Source of the DNA: Planctomycetota bacterium
GTDB taxonomy: Bacteria; Planctomycetota; UBA1135; JALUZX01
Reading direction: 5' to 3'
DNA length: 10,939 nt
Assembly: GCA_027011425.1 (NCBI GenBank)
Contig: JALUZX010000235.1
Span: 1 to 10,939 of the forward strand
The translations under genes were made by a program, and so were the position numbers. Under the pieces are notes generated by a model, which worked only from the letters and a program-made list of their open reading frames with translations, was not told where the DNA came from and did no database searches. Of this stretch, positions 1 through 7,194 are shown piece by piece. The first letter of the stretch is position 1. The number at the start of each line of letters is the position of its first letter.

Positions 1-133
1 GATGAAGGTCGTGGGCGTGGCGGCCGGCGGGGACCGGGAGGTTCTCCGGGAGGCGGACCTGGTGGTATCCTCCTTGAAGGAGTTGTCCCCCCGGGTTTTC
101 GAGGAATTTCTGGAGGTCCCATGGGAGACCTGA
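1..133 (+). CDS. C-terminal end of a probable HAD-superfamily phosphatase (partial)
   Basis: The reading frame enters from the left edge (first full codon at position 2) and stops with TGA at 131-133, giving 43 residues. Visible are MKVVGVAAGG, then READLVVSSLKEL and a short helix ending in PWET. An 'aGMKvvGV...' strand followed by 'ADLVV.SL.EL' is the usual end of beta-phosphoglucomutase-like HAD hydrolases: the last Rossmann strand and the closing helix. The catalytic Asp motifs lie outside the window, so substrate and exact subfamily cannot be told. The stop lies 13 nt inside the next gene, which suggests co-transcription and translational coupling. The family call is inferred from a short tail only. 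Confidence 0.6.
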   Translation, partial: MKVVGVAAGGDREVLREADLVVSSLKELSPRVFEEFLEVPWET

Positions 134-618
134 GAGATCAGCTCAAGAAGGCGGGCCTGATTGGGAAGAAGGACCTGAAGCGCCTGGCCCACGAAGAACG
201 GGTGAAGCGCAAGAAAGAGGGCCGGGATGCCGCGGAGCGGGAGAAGGCCAAGGCCCGCGAGGCCTTCCGCAAAAAGCAGGAGGAAAAGGCGGCCCGGGAC
301 CGGGCCCTGCAGGAAAAGCGGAACCAGGTCCTCCGCAAGAAGGAGGAAGTGGCCCGCCTCAAGGCGCTGGTGGAGAGCCGGAAGGTTGTGGACCGGGGGC
401 GGGAGCGGAAGTTCTTCTTCGTCGATCGGGCCGGGTGGGTGCCCTACCTGGAGATGGGACAGGAAACGGCCCGGCTGCTCGAGGCGGGAAACCTGGGCAT
501 CGTGGAGCTTCCCTGGGAGCGCCAGGGGGTCTTCGCCCTGGTCCCGCGGGAAGTTGCCCACCAGATCAAGGTCCTGGACCCGGAGTGCGTTCTCTTTCTG
601 GCGGGGGAGAGGCGATAG
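121..618 (+). CDS. DUF2058 family (YaiL-like) protein
   Basis: This 165-residue protein starts at ATG 121, with GGAGG four bases upstream. Residues 1-20 (DLRDQLKKAGLIGKKDLKR) match the DUF2058 opening, where a short helix with 'LLKAGLV' precedes a basic region. Residues 20-90 are a highly charged Lys/Arg/Glu helix, probably coiled coil. Residues 95-160 form a small alpha/beta C-terminal domain (KFFFVD; LGIVEL; FALVPREVAHQIK), comparable to the part of E. coli YaiL that reads 'YAIIPASVADKI'. There is no signal peptide or membrane segment, so it is probably cytoplasmic. Family members have been called nucleoprotein or polynucleotide-associated, but the biochemical role is not settled. It overlaps the preceding HAD gene by 13 nt. 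Confidence 0.75.
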   Translation: MGDLRDQLKKAGLIGKKDLKRLAHEERVKRKKEGRDAAEREKAKAREAFRKKQEEKAARDRALQEKRNQVLRKKEEVARLKALVESRKVVDRGRERKFFFVDRAGWVPYLEMGQETARLLEAGNLGIVELPWERQGVFALVPREVAHQIKVLDPECVLFLAGERR

Positions 619-652
619 GTTACGCCTTCCCGTTTTTCGGCCGGCTCCCGGG

Positions 653-2221
653 TCAGTATTCCAGGGCGGCCCGGATCTTTCCTTCCCCGGGGAGAACCAG
701 GGCCGCGTAGGTGGAAGGACCCGCTTCCTCACGGGTGAAAGGGACTTCCTTATTTTCCAGGAAGGCCCGGGCCGGTTCTTCTCCCCGGGGCAGGAGGAAG
801 CGGAGCCTTCCCCCCGCCGGGGATTCAACCTCCAGATCCATCCGCCGCCGGCGCTTGTCCCAGGCAAAGGTGTAGGAGACCCGCGCGCCACTCGCTGCGT
901 AGGCCGCCTCCACCCTGGCTTCTTCCACGCCCGCGGCGGCCCATCTGGGGCTCAGCCTGAGACCCTGGAAGAGCTTGTTTTCGTCCGCTACTCCACAAAG
1001 GCCTTCCACGAAAGCCCAGAGCATGGCCGACGATCCCCACCCGTCGGTGGCGGTCGCCTCGGGGCTGGTGGAATTCTCCTCCCGCCCTGGGCGGCCGTCC
1101 GGGAAATACCACAAGTAGGTCTCGCCCGTGGCGCGGATCATCTCCTCGTATTGTTTCAGGATGGAGAGCCCGTATTCTTCCATGCCGTGTTCAAATGCCG
1201 CCCGGGCCAGCTCCCCGCCCACCAACGGGAGGATTCCGCCGTTGACGTAGGCGCCGGGAAGGAGTTTCTCCTCCCCGAAGAAGCCGCCCGGGAAGGGAGG
1301 ATCCAGGGAGAACCAGCCGGCGAAGGCCCGGCTTTTCGTTTCGCGTCGCCTGTATTCGGCCAGGATGGTCCGGGCCCGGGCGGGACCGGAGGCGCCCCGG
1401 TTGATCGCCATGGGGTTGGAGAGGGAGAGCTGGGCCTCTGTGTCCACTCCTTCGGGGCGGAACCCGTCGATGGGGGTCCAGTGGGAATAGAATCGGCCGT
1501 TCCAGCAGACCCGGTGGGTCCGCTCCTTCAGCCCGGCGGCCTCCTCCTCCCAGCGGGCCGCCCGCTTCTCTTCGCCCAGGGCCCTCCACATCCTTCCCAG
1601 GAGGCGGCAGGCTTCGAAGAGCCCGGTGTTGTCGCCGTGGAAGATCCCCCACCTTGTATTTTCATCGATCCGGAAATGAAGCCAGTCCCGGCCGGGCGGG
1701 GGGATGGTGAAGTCCCATGTGTCGATGGTGAGGGCCCGCTTGACGAGTCTTCTTTCGGGGTCCCAGCGCCAGGGATGGCTCATGGTGTAGGCCAGGGCCT
1801 CTTCGGCGGCGGGAAGGAGTCCGCCCGCCCACTCGTCGTCCCCGCAGGCCTGCCAGGCCAGGTAGAGGGCCTTGACGAGGCGGAATTCCACGTCTGCCTC
1901 CACGGGCACCCGGACGAAGCGATCCCAGTTTTCACGGCCGTCGGCGGGGCTCACGAAGTCCAGGACCGCCCCGGTGGGGAGCCTGTGGCGGGCGAAGAAC
2001 TCCACGGCGCTTTTCAACTCCCGGTCGAAATAGCGGGCGCCCCTCAGGATGTCCGAGTGGTCCCGGATCCAGAGCCCCGGGTCGTCGGGACTGCGGTAGC
2101 CGTGGACCCTTCGGCCGTCCACGACCAGGTCCACCCGGTCCTTTTCCAGGAAGGCCTCCACCCGGTCGGGGAACCCGTCGAAGAGAGGGTTCCCGGTCTG
2201 GACGCGCAGGGATCTGGTCAT
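653..2221 (-). CDS. Putative six-hairpin (alpha/alpha)6-barrel glycosidase
   Basis: A 522-residue protein starting at ATG 2221; an in-frame GTG at 2224 is an equally possible start, and neither has a clear Shine-Dalgarno. There is no signal peptide, so it is probably cytoplasmic. Residues 42-64 (GYRSPDDPGLWIRDHSDILRG) resemble the 'W.RD' hairpin of amylo-alpha-1,6-glucosidase and related GH63/GH37-like barrels. Aromatic, acid-rich loops typical of such barrels follow: IDTWDF (166-171), HGDNTG (195-200), AYVNGG (324-329), TYLWYFPDG (368-376) and TDGWGSS (392-398). Residues from about 415 to 522 look like a beta-sandwich cap. D54, D168/D170 and D393 are candidate catalytic acids, by inference only. 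It probably trims an alpha-linked oligosaccharide, but the substrate and GH family cannot be named. It is convergent with the DUF2058 gene (34-nt gap) and separated from the co-directional efflux operon by the repeat array. Confidence 0.65.
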   Translation of the reverse strand: MTRSLRVQTGNPLFDGFPDRVEAFLEKDRVDLVVDGRRVHGYRSPDDPGLWIRDHSDILRGARYFDRELKSAVEFFARHRLPTGAVLDFVSPADGRENWDRFVRVPVEADVEFRLVKALYLAWQACGDDEWAGGLLPAAEEALAYTMSHPWRWDPERRLVKRALTIDTWDFTIPPPGRDWLHFRIDENTRWGIFHGDNTGLFEACRLLGRMWRALGEEKRAARWEEEAAGLKERTHRVCWNGRFYSHWTPIDGFRPEGVDTEAQLSLSNPMAINRGASGPARARTILAEYRRRETKSRAFAGWFSLDPPFPGGFFGEEKLLPGAYVNGGILPLVGGELARAAFEHGMEEYGLSILKQYEEMIRATGETYLWYFPDGRPGREENSTSPEATATDGWGSSAMLWAFVEGLCGVADENKLFQGLRLSPRWAAAGVEEARVEAAYAASGARVSYTFAWDKRRRRMDLEVESPAGGRLRFLLPRGEEPARAFLENKEVPFTREEAGPSTYAALVLPGEGKIRAALEY

Positions 2222-2292
2222 CACGGAAGAATCATGATGAAAAGCCCGGGCAAAACAACCCCGTAGAGACCGCCGGAGGATTCCTTTTTTCC

Positions 2293-2447
2293 GTGAAGAG
2301 TCCGCCGGAGCCTGCGTCGCTTTAGCGACGCAGGCGAACGTCGGACAAGAAGGATCCTGAAGTTTTCGAAGGATCCCAAGCTCGTGGGTGATCCCTGCAC
2401 GACGTTCGTGGCGTCGCTTCGCTCCGCCGCTGCGGCGTGCTCTTCAC
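2293..2447. repeat. Repeat copy 1 (complete, 155 bp)
   Basis: The copy is bounded by perfect 8-bp terminal inverted repeats, GTGAAGAG (2293-2300) and CTCTTCAC (2440-2447). The similarity continues inward as an imperfect palindrome, for example CGCCGGAG on the left against CGCCGCAG on the reversed right arm, and GCGACGC on both. Internal pairs are CGAACGTCG 2335-2343 with CGACGTTCG 2400-2408, and GGATCCT 2352-2358 with AGGATCC 2370-2376. The spacer after it (GAGATGA) differs from those of the other copies, but the seven-G run is present at 2455-2461. Confidence 0.88.
2311..2334. repeat. Perfect 10-bp hairpin in the left arm of copy 1
   Basis: The arms CCTGCGTCGC and GCGACGCAGG are exact reverse complements around a TTTA loop. 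No T-tract follows on the + strand within the next bases, so it does not look like an intrinsic terminator in that direction. On the - strand a T-poor GC-rich stretch follows. Confidence 0.85.
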
Positions 2448-2490
2448 GAGATGAGGGGGGGACACAACTTTCCGGAAGCTTCCTAAAGCC

Positions 2491-2645
2491 GTGAAGAGTC
2501 CGCCGGAGCCTGCGTCGCTTTAGCGACGCAGGCGAACGTCGGACAAGAAGGATCCTGAAGTTTTCGAAGGATCCCAAGCCCGTGGGTGATCCCTGCACGA
2601 CGTTCGTGGCGTCGCTTCGCTCCGCCCCTCCGGCGTGCTCTTCAC
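2491..2645. repeat. Repeat copy 2 (complete, 155 bp)
   Basis: It has the same length and the same 8-bp ends as copy 1. The left arm is identical to that of copy 1 from two bases before GTGAAGAG through the hairpin. The core differs by three substitutions: CTCG to CCCG after the second GGATCC, and two in the GC-rich right arm. Weaker similarity continues to the left (CCGGAAGCTTCC against CCGGAGGATTCC before copy 1), so copies 1 and 2 look like a direct duplication of a unit of about 198 bp. Confidence 0.88.
2509..2532. repeat. Perfect 10-bp hairpin in the left arm of copy 2
   Basis: This is an identical second instance of the CCTGCGTCGC / TTTA / GCGACGCAGG stem-loop. It is absent from copies 3 and 4, where the poly-T/poly-G linker takes its place. 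Confidence 0.85.
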
Positions 2646-2660
2646 TTGTTTTTGGGGGGG

Positions 2661-2774
2661 CGAACGTCGGACAAGAAGGATCCTGAAGTTTTCGAAGGAT
2701 CCCAAGCTCGTGGGTGATCCCCTGCACGACGTTCGTGGCGTCGCTTCGCTCCGCCGCTGCGGCGTGCTCTTCAC
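2661..2774. repeat. Repeat copy 3 (left arm missing)
   Basis: This copy is core only, 114 nt. The left arm of copies 1 and 2 is replaced by the 15-nt linker TTGTTTTTGGGGGGG (2646-2660). It has one extra C relative to copies 1 and 2 (GATCCCCTGCAC), which shifts any reading frame across the 2/3 junction. It keeps the 9-bp pair 2661-2669 / 2727-2735. Confidence 0.88.
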
Positions 2775-2789
2775 TTGTTTTTGGGGGGG

Positions 2790-2903
2790 CGAACGTCGGA
2801 CAAGAAGGATCCTGAAGTTTTCGAAGGATCCCAAGCTCGTGGGTGATCCCCTGCACGACGTTCGTGGCGTCGCTTCGCTCCGCCGCTGCGGCGTGCTCTT
2901 CAC
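2790..2903. repeat. Repeat copy 4 (left arm missing)
   Basis: The 114 nt are identical to copy 3, which points to a recent duplication of a 129-nt unit (core plus linker). It keeps the 9-bp pair 2790-2798 / 2856-2864. The linker after it is one T shorter (TTGTTTTGGGGGGG), and the next unit breaks off after five bases of core. Confidence 0.88.
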
Positions 2904-2921
2904 TTGTTTTGGGGGGGCGAA

Positions 2922-2936
2922 CGGCGTCCCCTACGA
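2922..2936. repeat. 15-nt inverted repeat flanking the efflux operon, left arm
   Basis: CGGCGTCCCCTACGA here is the exact reverse complement of 7853-7867 on the other side of the operon. This copy contains the TAG stop of the pump gene (2931-2933) and directly abuts the aborted fifth repeat unit. Confidence 0.6.
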
Positions 2937-5900
2937 ACGCCGGAACAACCCCAGGATCCATTCTTTGATGACGTAGAAGGTCGGGATGAACACCAGGGTC
3001 AGGAAGGACCCGATGGTGAGCCCGCCGATGGCCACGATGGAGAGCGGCGAGAGCCGCTCCAGGCCCACGGCCCACTCCATGGCGATGGGGATCATGCCCA
3101 CGATGGTGGTGATGGCCGTCATCAGGATCGGCCGGGTTCGGACGTGGATGGCCATGCGCACCGCCTCCAGCATGGGATGCCCCTGCCTGCGGTAGGCCTG
3201 GATGAAATCGATCAGGAGGATGGAGTTCTTCACCACCACCCCCACGAGCAGGATGAAGCCCATGAAGGCCGGCATGCACCCGTGCTTGCCGGCGATCATC
3301 AATCCCCAGACGGCCCCGATGAAAGCGAAGGGGATGGCCAGCATGATCACGATGGGGTCCCCGAAAGACTTGAAGGTCACCACGAAGGTGAGGTAGAGGA
3401 AGAGGAGGGAGAGGATGAGAGCCTTGGCCAATCTCCCGAAGGACTCCTTCATCTGGGCCATCTCCCCTTCCTCGGTGACCCGTAAAGTGGGGGAGACCTT
3501 GGCCTTCTTTACGGCGATGTTCCTTTGATTGAAGAGGAAGGTGACGGGCGCCGTGGCCCGGTAGCCGTGGACATTGGCCGTGTATTCGAGCTTGTCCCTG
3601 GTGATCACCGTGGGGACGTAGACCTTCTTCACCCGGGCCAGCTCGCGGAGGGGCACGTAGAACCCCTTGGGCGTCAGGATTTCGGTGGTCATGATCTTGT
3701 CGATCCGGTCCCTCCGCCCGGAATCGTACCGGAACCGGATCCGCACCCCGTCCTGGTTGAAGATCCTGAACACGCTGATGGGCAATCCCTTGACCGCGGT
3801 CCCGAGCTGGGCGGACACGTCCATGGGCGTGAGCCCGAAGCGCGCGCATTTCTGCCTGTCGAAGAAGAGGTGGTATTCCTCCCGGTCCATCTTCCACGTG
3901 CGGCTCACGGATTTGAAGCCGGGCCGCTTGATGAGTTCCCCGGCCACCTTTTCGGCCGCCCGGTCCAGGGCCGTGAAATCGTTGCCCGCGATCTCCACGT
4001 CCACCGTGGAGGAGATGCTCGAAAGCGGCGTGGCGCCGAAGTCGTAGACGTCGGCGTATTTGACCCCGGGCATGGCCCGGATGGCGTCGCGGAGCCGGTC
4101 CTCGATCTCCCAGATCTTCTTCTTCCTGTGGAAGCGGTCAACCAGGTTGACCGTAAAATCGATCTGCTGTGGAGTCCTGCCCTTGCCGAAGGTGATCAGC
4201 CCCGGCTCGGACCCGATGTAGCCGAGTTCCGAGATGAGCCCTTTTTCCCGGAGAATCCTCTTTTCGATCTCCGAGAGGACCGCCTCGGTCCTCTCGATGG
4301 AGGAGTCGGACTCGGTCTCCACGCGGATCTTGATGATGCCCGTGTCCATGGGAGGCATCAGGTCCCGCCCGACGACTTTCATCTGCTTCATGGAGAGAGG
4401 CAGGAGGACGAAGAGCGCCGGGAGAAAGATCCACTTGAACCTGTGGACGAACTCGAAGGTGCCGATGAAGAAATCTCTCAGCCGGTTCACGAACTGGACC
4501 TGGAAGATCCGGGCGATCCAGTTGAGGGCCCGGATGACAAGATATTCTTTCCTGCCCGTGCTCTTGATGATCCAGGGCGCGAGCAGGGGGATCAGCGTGA
4601 TGGAGACCACGTAGGAGGAGATCAGGGCGATGCTCAAGGTGGTCGTCAGAGGCCGGAGCGTCCTCTGCACGAACCCGCCGACGAACATGATGGGGACCAG
4701 CACCACCACGGTGGAGAAGGTGCCTGAGAAGACGGCGAGCATGATCTCCCGGGTGGCCGACTTGGAGACCTCCTCGAGGTCGCCTCCTTCCTCCTTGTAG
4801 CGCCTGTCGATGTTTTCCACCACCACGATGGCGTCGTCCACGAGCATCCCCACCGCCAGGATCACCGCGGTCAGGGTGACCATGTTGAACTGCATTCCCG
4901 CCAGAAGCATGACCGCGAAGGTCAAGAAATACGTGAAAGGGATGGAGATGCCCGTGATCAGGGCGGACCGCAGGTCGGCGATCATCAGGAAGATGACGAG
5001 GACCGTAAAGAGGATCGCGTCCTTCAGGGAGTCCTTCAGGTTGGAGATGGAGAGATCGATGATCCGCTCCTGGGTGTCGGCGATGTGGATCGCAAGCTGG
5101 GGGAACCGCTTTCGCAGGTCCGGGAGGTGGCGCTTGACCGCATTGATCGTGTCCACCGTGTTGGTGTCCTCGTGGCGTGTGATGTTGATGGCGATCGCCG
5201 GTTTTCCGTTCCAGTGGAAGGCCGAAAACCGGTCGGCCACGGTGTTCTTCACCACCGCCACGTCCCGCAGGTGGATCACCCTTCCCTTGTAGGCGATGGG
5301 GATGTCGGCCAACTGCTGGATGTGCCGGAGTTCGCCCTTGGTCTTGAGGATGACCTGGGATTGGGGATTGAGGAGAAACCCCTCGGGGATGTCCAGGTTG
5401 TTGGCCTGGATCGCGTGGATGACGGCCTGGAAGGGGAGGTGGAGCTTGGCCAGCCTGACCGGGTCCACCTGGATGGAGAGTTCCCGCACGTAGCCCCCGA
5501 AGACCTCGGCGTCGGAGACCTCCGGGATGGCAAGGAGGGCATCCTTGAGGTCGTTGTCCGCCATCTGGCGGGCCAGGGCCAGGTCGTACTGGCTTCCCTT
5601 CGCCGGCTGGACGGCCAGGGTCAGCACCGGCCTGGCGAAATCCCCGATCTTGAAGACCTGGGGCGGAAGGATGTCCCGGGGGAGCTTGGACTGGGTCTTC
5701 TGGAGGGCCGTCATCACGTCCGTGACCGCCGCCTGGAGATCCTTTCCATACTGGAACTCGGCGGTCACGACGGCGATCTCGTCCTTGCTCACCGACGAGA
5801 CCTTCCGGATGTCGCTCAAGGCGTTGCACTGGCGCTCGATGGGGCGGGCCACGTATTCGGCCACGTCCTTGGCCGAGGCGCCGGGCTCCATGACGAGGAC

Positions 5901-6053
5901 GGCCACGGTGGGGCGGTTGACGTCCGGGAAGAGGTCCGTCTTGATGGCGTAGCTCCCGTAGTAGCCCATCACCAGGGCCAGGAGGGAGAGGACGATCACC
6001 AGGTAGGGATTCTTGAAGACGAACCCTACGAAGTCCTTCTTTTCCTCAGTCAT
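2931..6053 (-). CDS. RND family efflux transporter permease (AcrB/HAE-like)
   Basis: An inner-membrane proton-driven pump of 1040 residues, the normal length for the family. ATG 6053 is chosen because GGAG lies just upstream; the TTG at 6065 adds only four residues. TM1 spans about 14-36 (NPYLVIVLSLLALVMGYYGS). The first periplasmic porter region, with FPDVNRPTV, lies at 42-50. TM2-6 lie at about 345-495, including GMLVDDAIVVVENI, where D406 and D407 match the AcrB proton-relay Asp pair. The second half begins near 540 with TM7 and its periplasmic loop up to about 870. TM8-12 follow, with VVVKN (K942) matching the relay lysine and RPILMT at 974-979. All key relay residues are present, so it should be active. 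Substrate is unknown; drug or lipophile export is likelier than metal export. It overlaps the adaptor gene by 8 nt. Confidence 0.93.
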   Translation of the reverse strand: MTEEKKDFVGFVFKNPYLVIVLSLLALVMGYYGSYAIKTDLFPDVNRPTVAVLVMEPGASAKDVAEYVARPIERQCNALSDIRKVSSVSKDEIAVVTAEFQYGKDLQAAVTDVMTALQKTQSKLPRDILPPQVFKIGDFARPVLTLAVQPAKGSQYDLALARQMADNDLKDALLAIPEVSDAEVFGGYVRELSIQVDPVRLAKLHLPFQAVIHAIQANNLDIPEGFLLNPQSQVILKTKGELRHIQQLADIPIAYKGRVIHLRDVAVVKNTVADRFSAFHWNGKPAIAINITRHEDTNTVDTINAVKRHLPDLRKRFPQLAIHIADTQERIIDLSISNLKDSLKDAILFTVLVIFLMIADLRSALITGISIPFTYFLTFAVMLLAGMQFNMVTLTAVILAVGMLVDDAIVVVENIDRRYKEEGGDLEEVSKSATREIMLAVFSGTFSTVVVLVPIMFVGGFVQRTLRPLTTTLSIALISSYVVSITLIPLLAPWIIKSTGRKEYLVIRALNWIARIFQVQFVNRLRDFFIGTFEFVHRFKWIFLPALFVLLPLSMKQMKVVGRDLMPPMDTGIIKIRVETESDSSIERTEAVLSEIEKRILREKGLISELGYIGSEPGLITFGKGRTPQQIDFTVNLVDRFHRKKKIWEIEDRLRDAIRAMPGVKYADVYDFGATPLSSISSTVDVEIAGNDFTALDRAAEKVAGELIKRPGFKSVSRTWKMDREEYHLFFDRQKCARFGLTPMDVSAQLGTAVKGLPISVFRIFNQDGVRIRFRYDSGRRDRIDKIMTTEILTPKGFYVPLRELARVKKVYVPTVITRDKLEYTANVHGYRATAPVTFLFNQRNIAVKKAKVSPTLRVTEEGEMAQMKESFGRLAKALILSLLFLYLTFVVTFKSFGDPIVIMLAIPFAFIGAVWGLMIAGKHGCMPAFMGFILLVGVVVKNSILLIDFIQAYRRQGHPMLEAVRMAIHVRTRPILMTAITTIVGMIPIAMEWAVGLERLSPLSIVAIGGLTIGSFLTLVFIPTFYVIKEWILGLFRRS

Positions 6054-7194
6054 GGCTCTCTCCAACGGGAGTCACCGCCGTGCCGCCGGCAAGGCGCATG
6101 AGAAGGGAGTCGCTTCCTTTCACGAGCAGGTCCCCGGGTTTGAGGTCGCCCTGGAGGGCGAATTCCTCGGGCGAGGACGCCAGGATCTTCACCCGCGCCA
6201 CCCGGGCCTTGCTTTCCACGATCTTGAAGACCGTGCTGAGTTTGGGCCCGGCGAGGACGCACCCCATGGGGGCCATCAGGGCGTTTGGGATCCGTTTGAC
6301 GGGAATATCGATGGCGACCGTGGCGCCCAGGGGAAGGCCGAAGGGCGGCCCGGGAAGGGCCGCTTCCACGGTGCCCACTCCCAGGTCCCGGGCCGAGGGG
6401 TAGATCCTGGTGATTTTCGCAGAGATGGTTTTTCCCTCGAACCCGATCCGGACGGGGGCGCCGATCGAGAGGAGCCGAAGGTCCTCGGTGGATACAGTGG
6501 TCCGGACCTTGCACGGCGAGGGGTCCTCCAGTTCCAGGAGGGGCTGGGAGGGCATGACCACGTCGCCCAGGTTGACCTTGACCCGGGAGACGACCCCGTC
6601 GAAGAGGGCAGGGACCGTAAAGAAGGAGAGCTTCTCCTCGAAGGAGGCGAGTCCCCTTTTCAGGTCGGCGATCCTGGCCCGGGCGGCGGCCACCTGGTTC
6701 TCCAGGATCTGGACCTGGTCCAGGGAGGCCATCTTCTTCTCGAAGAGGTCCCGGGTCCGTTTCAGGATGGAGAGGAGGTTTTCCCGGGTCTTCTCGGTGT
6801 CCTGGATGGCCTCTTTCCGGCGGCGGATGGTCTCCACCAGGGCCAGGCGGGAACCCATGGGTTTCCCGGGGGTCCCTTCCAGCTCCACGAGGGGCTCGCC
6901 GGCTTTTACTTTCTGGCCTTCACGTTTCAGGATCCTGGAAACGGTCCCGGATACCCGGGCCTTCACCAGGGCCTGCCGGTTGGATTCCAGGTGGCCGATG
7001 TACGGCCTCCAGAGGATGAATTCGCCGGAGCGCACCTTTCCCGTCTTCACCGGGACGGAGCGGACCGGGGCGATCCGGATGGAGGCGAGCTGCTTCTTGC
7101 GGAGCTTCACGAGCTTGTAGCCGCCCACGGCCAGGGCCGCCCCCACGACGATTACGAAGAAGAATTTCACAAATGTTTTCAAGAAGGCTTTCAT
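6046..7194 (-). CDS. RND efflux periplasmic adaptor (membrane fusion protein, HlyD/AcrA-like)
   Basis: A 382-residue adaptor that links the pump to an outer-membrane channel. ATG 7194 is chosen because GGGAG lies seven bases upstream and ATGA overlaps the repressor stop; longer in-frame extensions run through the repressor gene in another frame. Residues 9-26 (FVKFFFVIVVGAALAVGG) form an N-terminal membrane anchor with no lipobox cysteine. A lipoyl-like half motif lies at 75-105 (ALVKARVSGTVSRI...GQKVKAGEPLVEL). A helical hairpin covers about 113-190. The second lipoyl half lies at about 193-222 (ALFDGVVSRVKVNLGDVV...LLEL). Beta-barrel and membrane-proximal strands run from 228 to the end. 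The stop overlaps the pump start as ATGACTGA (8 nt), implying coupled, roughly equimolar translation. No outer-membrane channel gene lies in this window. Confidence 0.9.
   Translation of the reverse strand: MKAFLKTFVKFFFVIVVGAALAVGGYKLVKLRKKQLASIRIAPVRSVPVKTGKVRSGEFILWRPYIGHLESNRQALVKARVSGTVSRILKREGQKVKAGEPLVELEGTPGKPMGSRLALVETIRRRKEAIQDTEKTRENLLSILKRTRDLFEKKMASLDQVQILENQVAAARARIADLKRGLASFEEKLSFFTVPALFDGVVSRVKVNLGDVVMPSQPLLELEDPSPCKVRTTVSTEDLRLLSIGAPVRIGFEGKTISAKITRIYPSARDLGVGTVEAALPGPPFGLPLGATVAIDIPVKRIPNALMAPMGCVLAGPKLSTVFKIVESKARVARVKILASSPEEFALQGDLKPGDLLVKGSDSLLMRLAGGTAVTPVGESHD

Larger units (their letters stand above)
2273..2917. repeat. Tandem array of a palindromic extragenic element (four copies)
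   Basis: This fills nearly all of the gap between the pump gene and the glycosidase gene. A core of 113-114 nt occurs four times (2335-2447, 2533-2645, 2661-2774, 2790-2903) at offsets of 198, 128 and 129 nt. Each core opens with CGAACGTCG and carries its reverse complement CGACGTTCG 56-57 nt further on. A nested 7-bp pair (GGATCCT/AGGATCC) lies inside. Each ends in CTCTTCAC followed by 7-8 nt and a run of seven G. The first two copies also carry a left arm that begins GTGAAGAG. A fifth copy aborts after CGAAC at 2918-2922, right before the pump stop codon. No coding frame is kept across copies. It may be a MITE-like or REP-like element, or a structured transcript between operons; no transposase is present. 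Confidence 0.9.

Noticed and set aside
227..2266. Long + strand open frame (679 codons) through the DUF2058 and glycosidase regions
   Set aside because: It is antisense to the glycosidase and out of frame with DUF2058. Its composition (Pro/Gly/Arg-rich) is typical of a GC-rich shadow frame and shows no domain.
2225..2270. Promoter for the glycosidase gene
   Set aside because: On the - strand TTGTTT could pair with CATGAT at about 16 nt, but both boxes match the consensus poorly, so no promoter is called.
2520..2903. Open frame on the - strand of 127 residues with a repeating 43-residue unit
   Set aside because: It exists only because the last two units are 129 nt (a multiple of three). Across the 2/3 junction the period is 128 and the frame changes, and the sequence is better explained by palindromic DNA. 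No ribosome site is visible.
2293..2903. CRISPR array
   Set aside because: The repeated unit is far too long (113-155 nt) and the 'spacers' between the later copies are identical low-complexity linkers, not unique sequences. No cas genes are present.
2221..3897. 558-codon - strand open frame overlapping the pump and the repeat array
   Set aside because: It is out of frame with the RND pump, whose conserved residues are clearly in the other frame. It crosses the repeat array with changing frames between copies.
2931..6053. Heavy-metal (CusA/CzcA-type) RND pump
   Set aside because: The TM4 relay motif is the DD pair of HAE-type pumps (D406, D407). No metal-binding partner genes or Met/His-rich adaptor features are visible, so export of organic compounds is likelier, though not proven.
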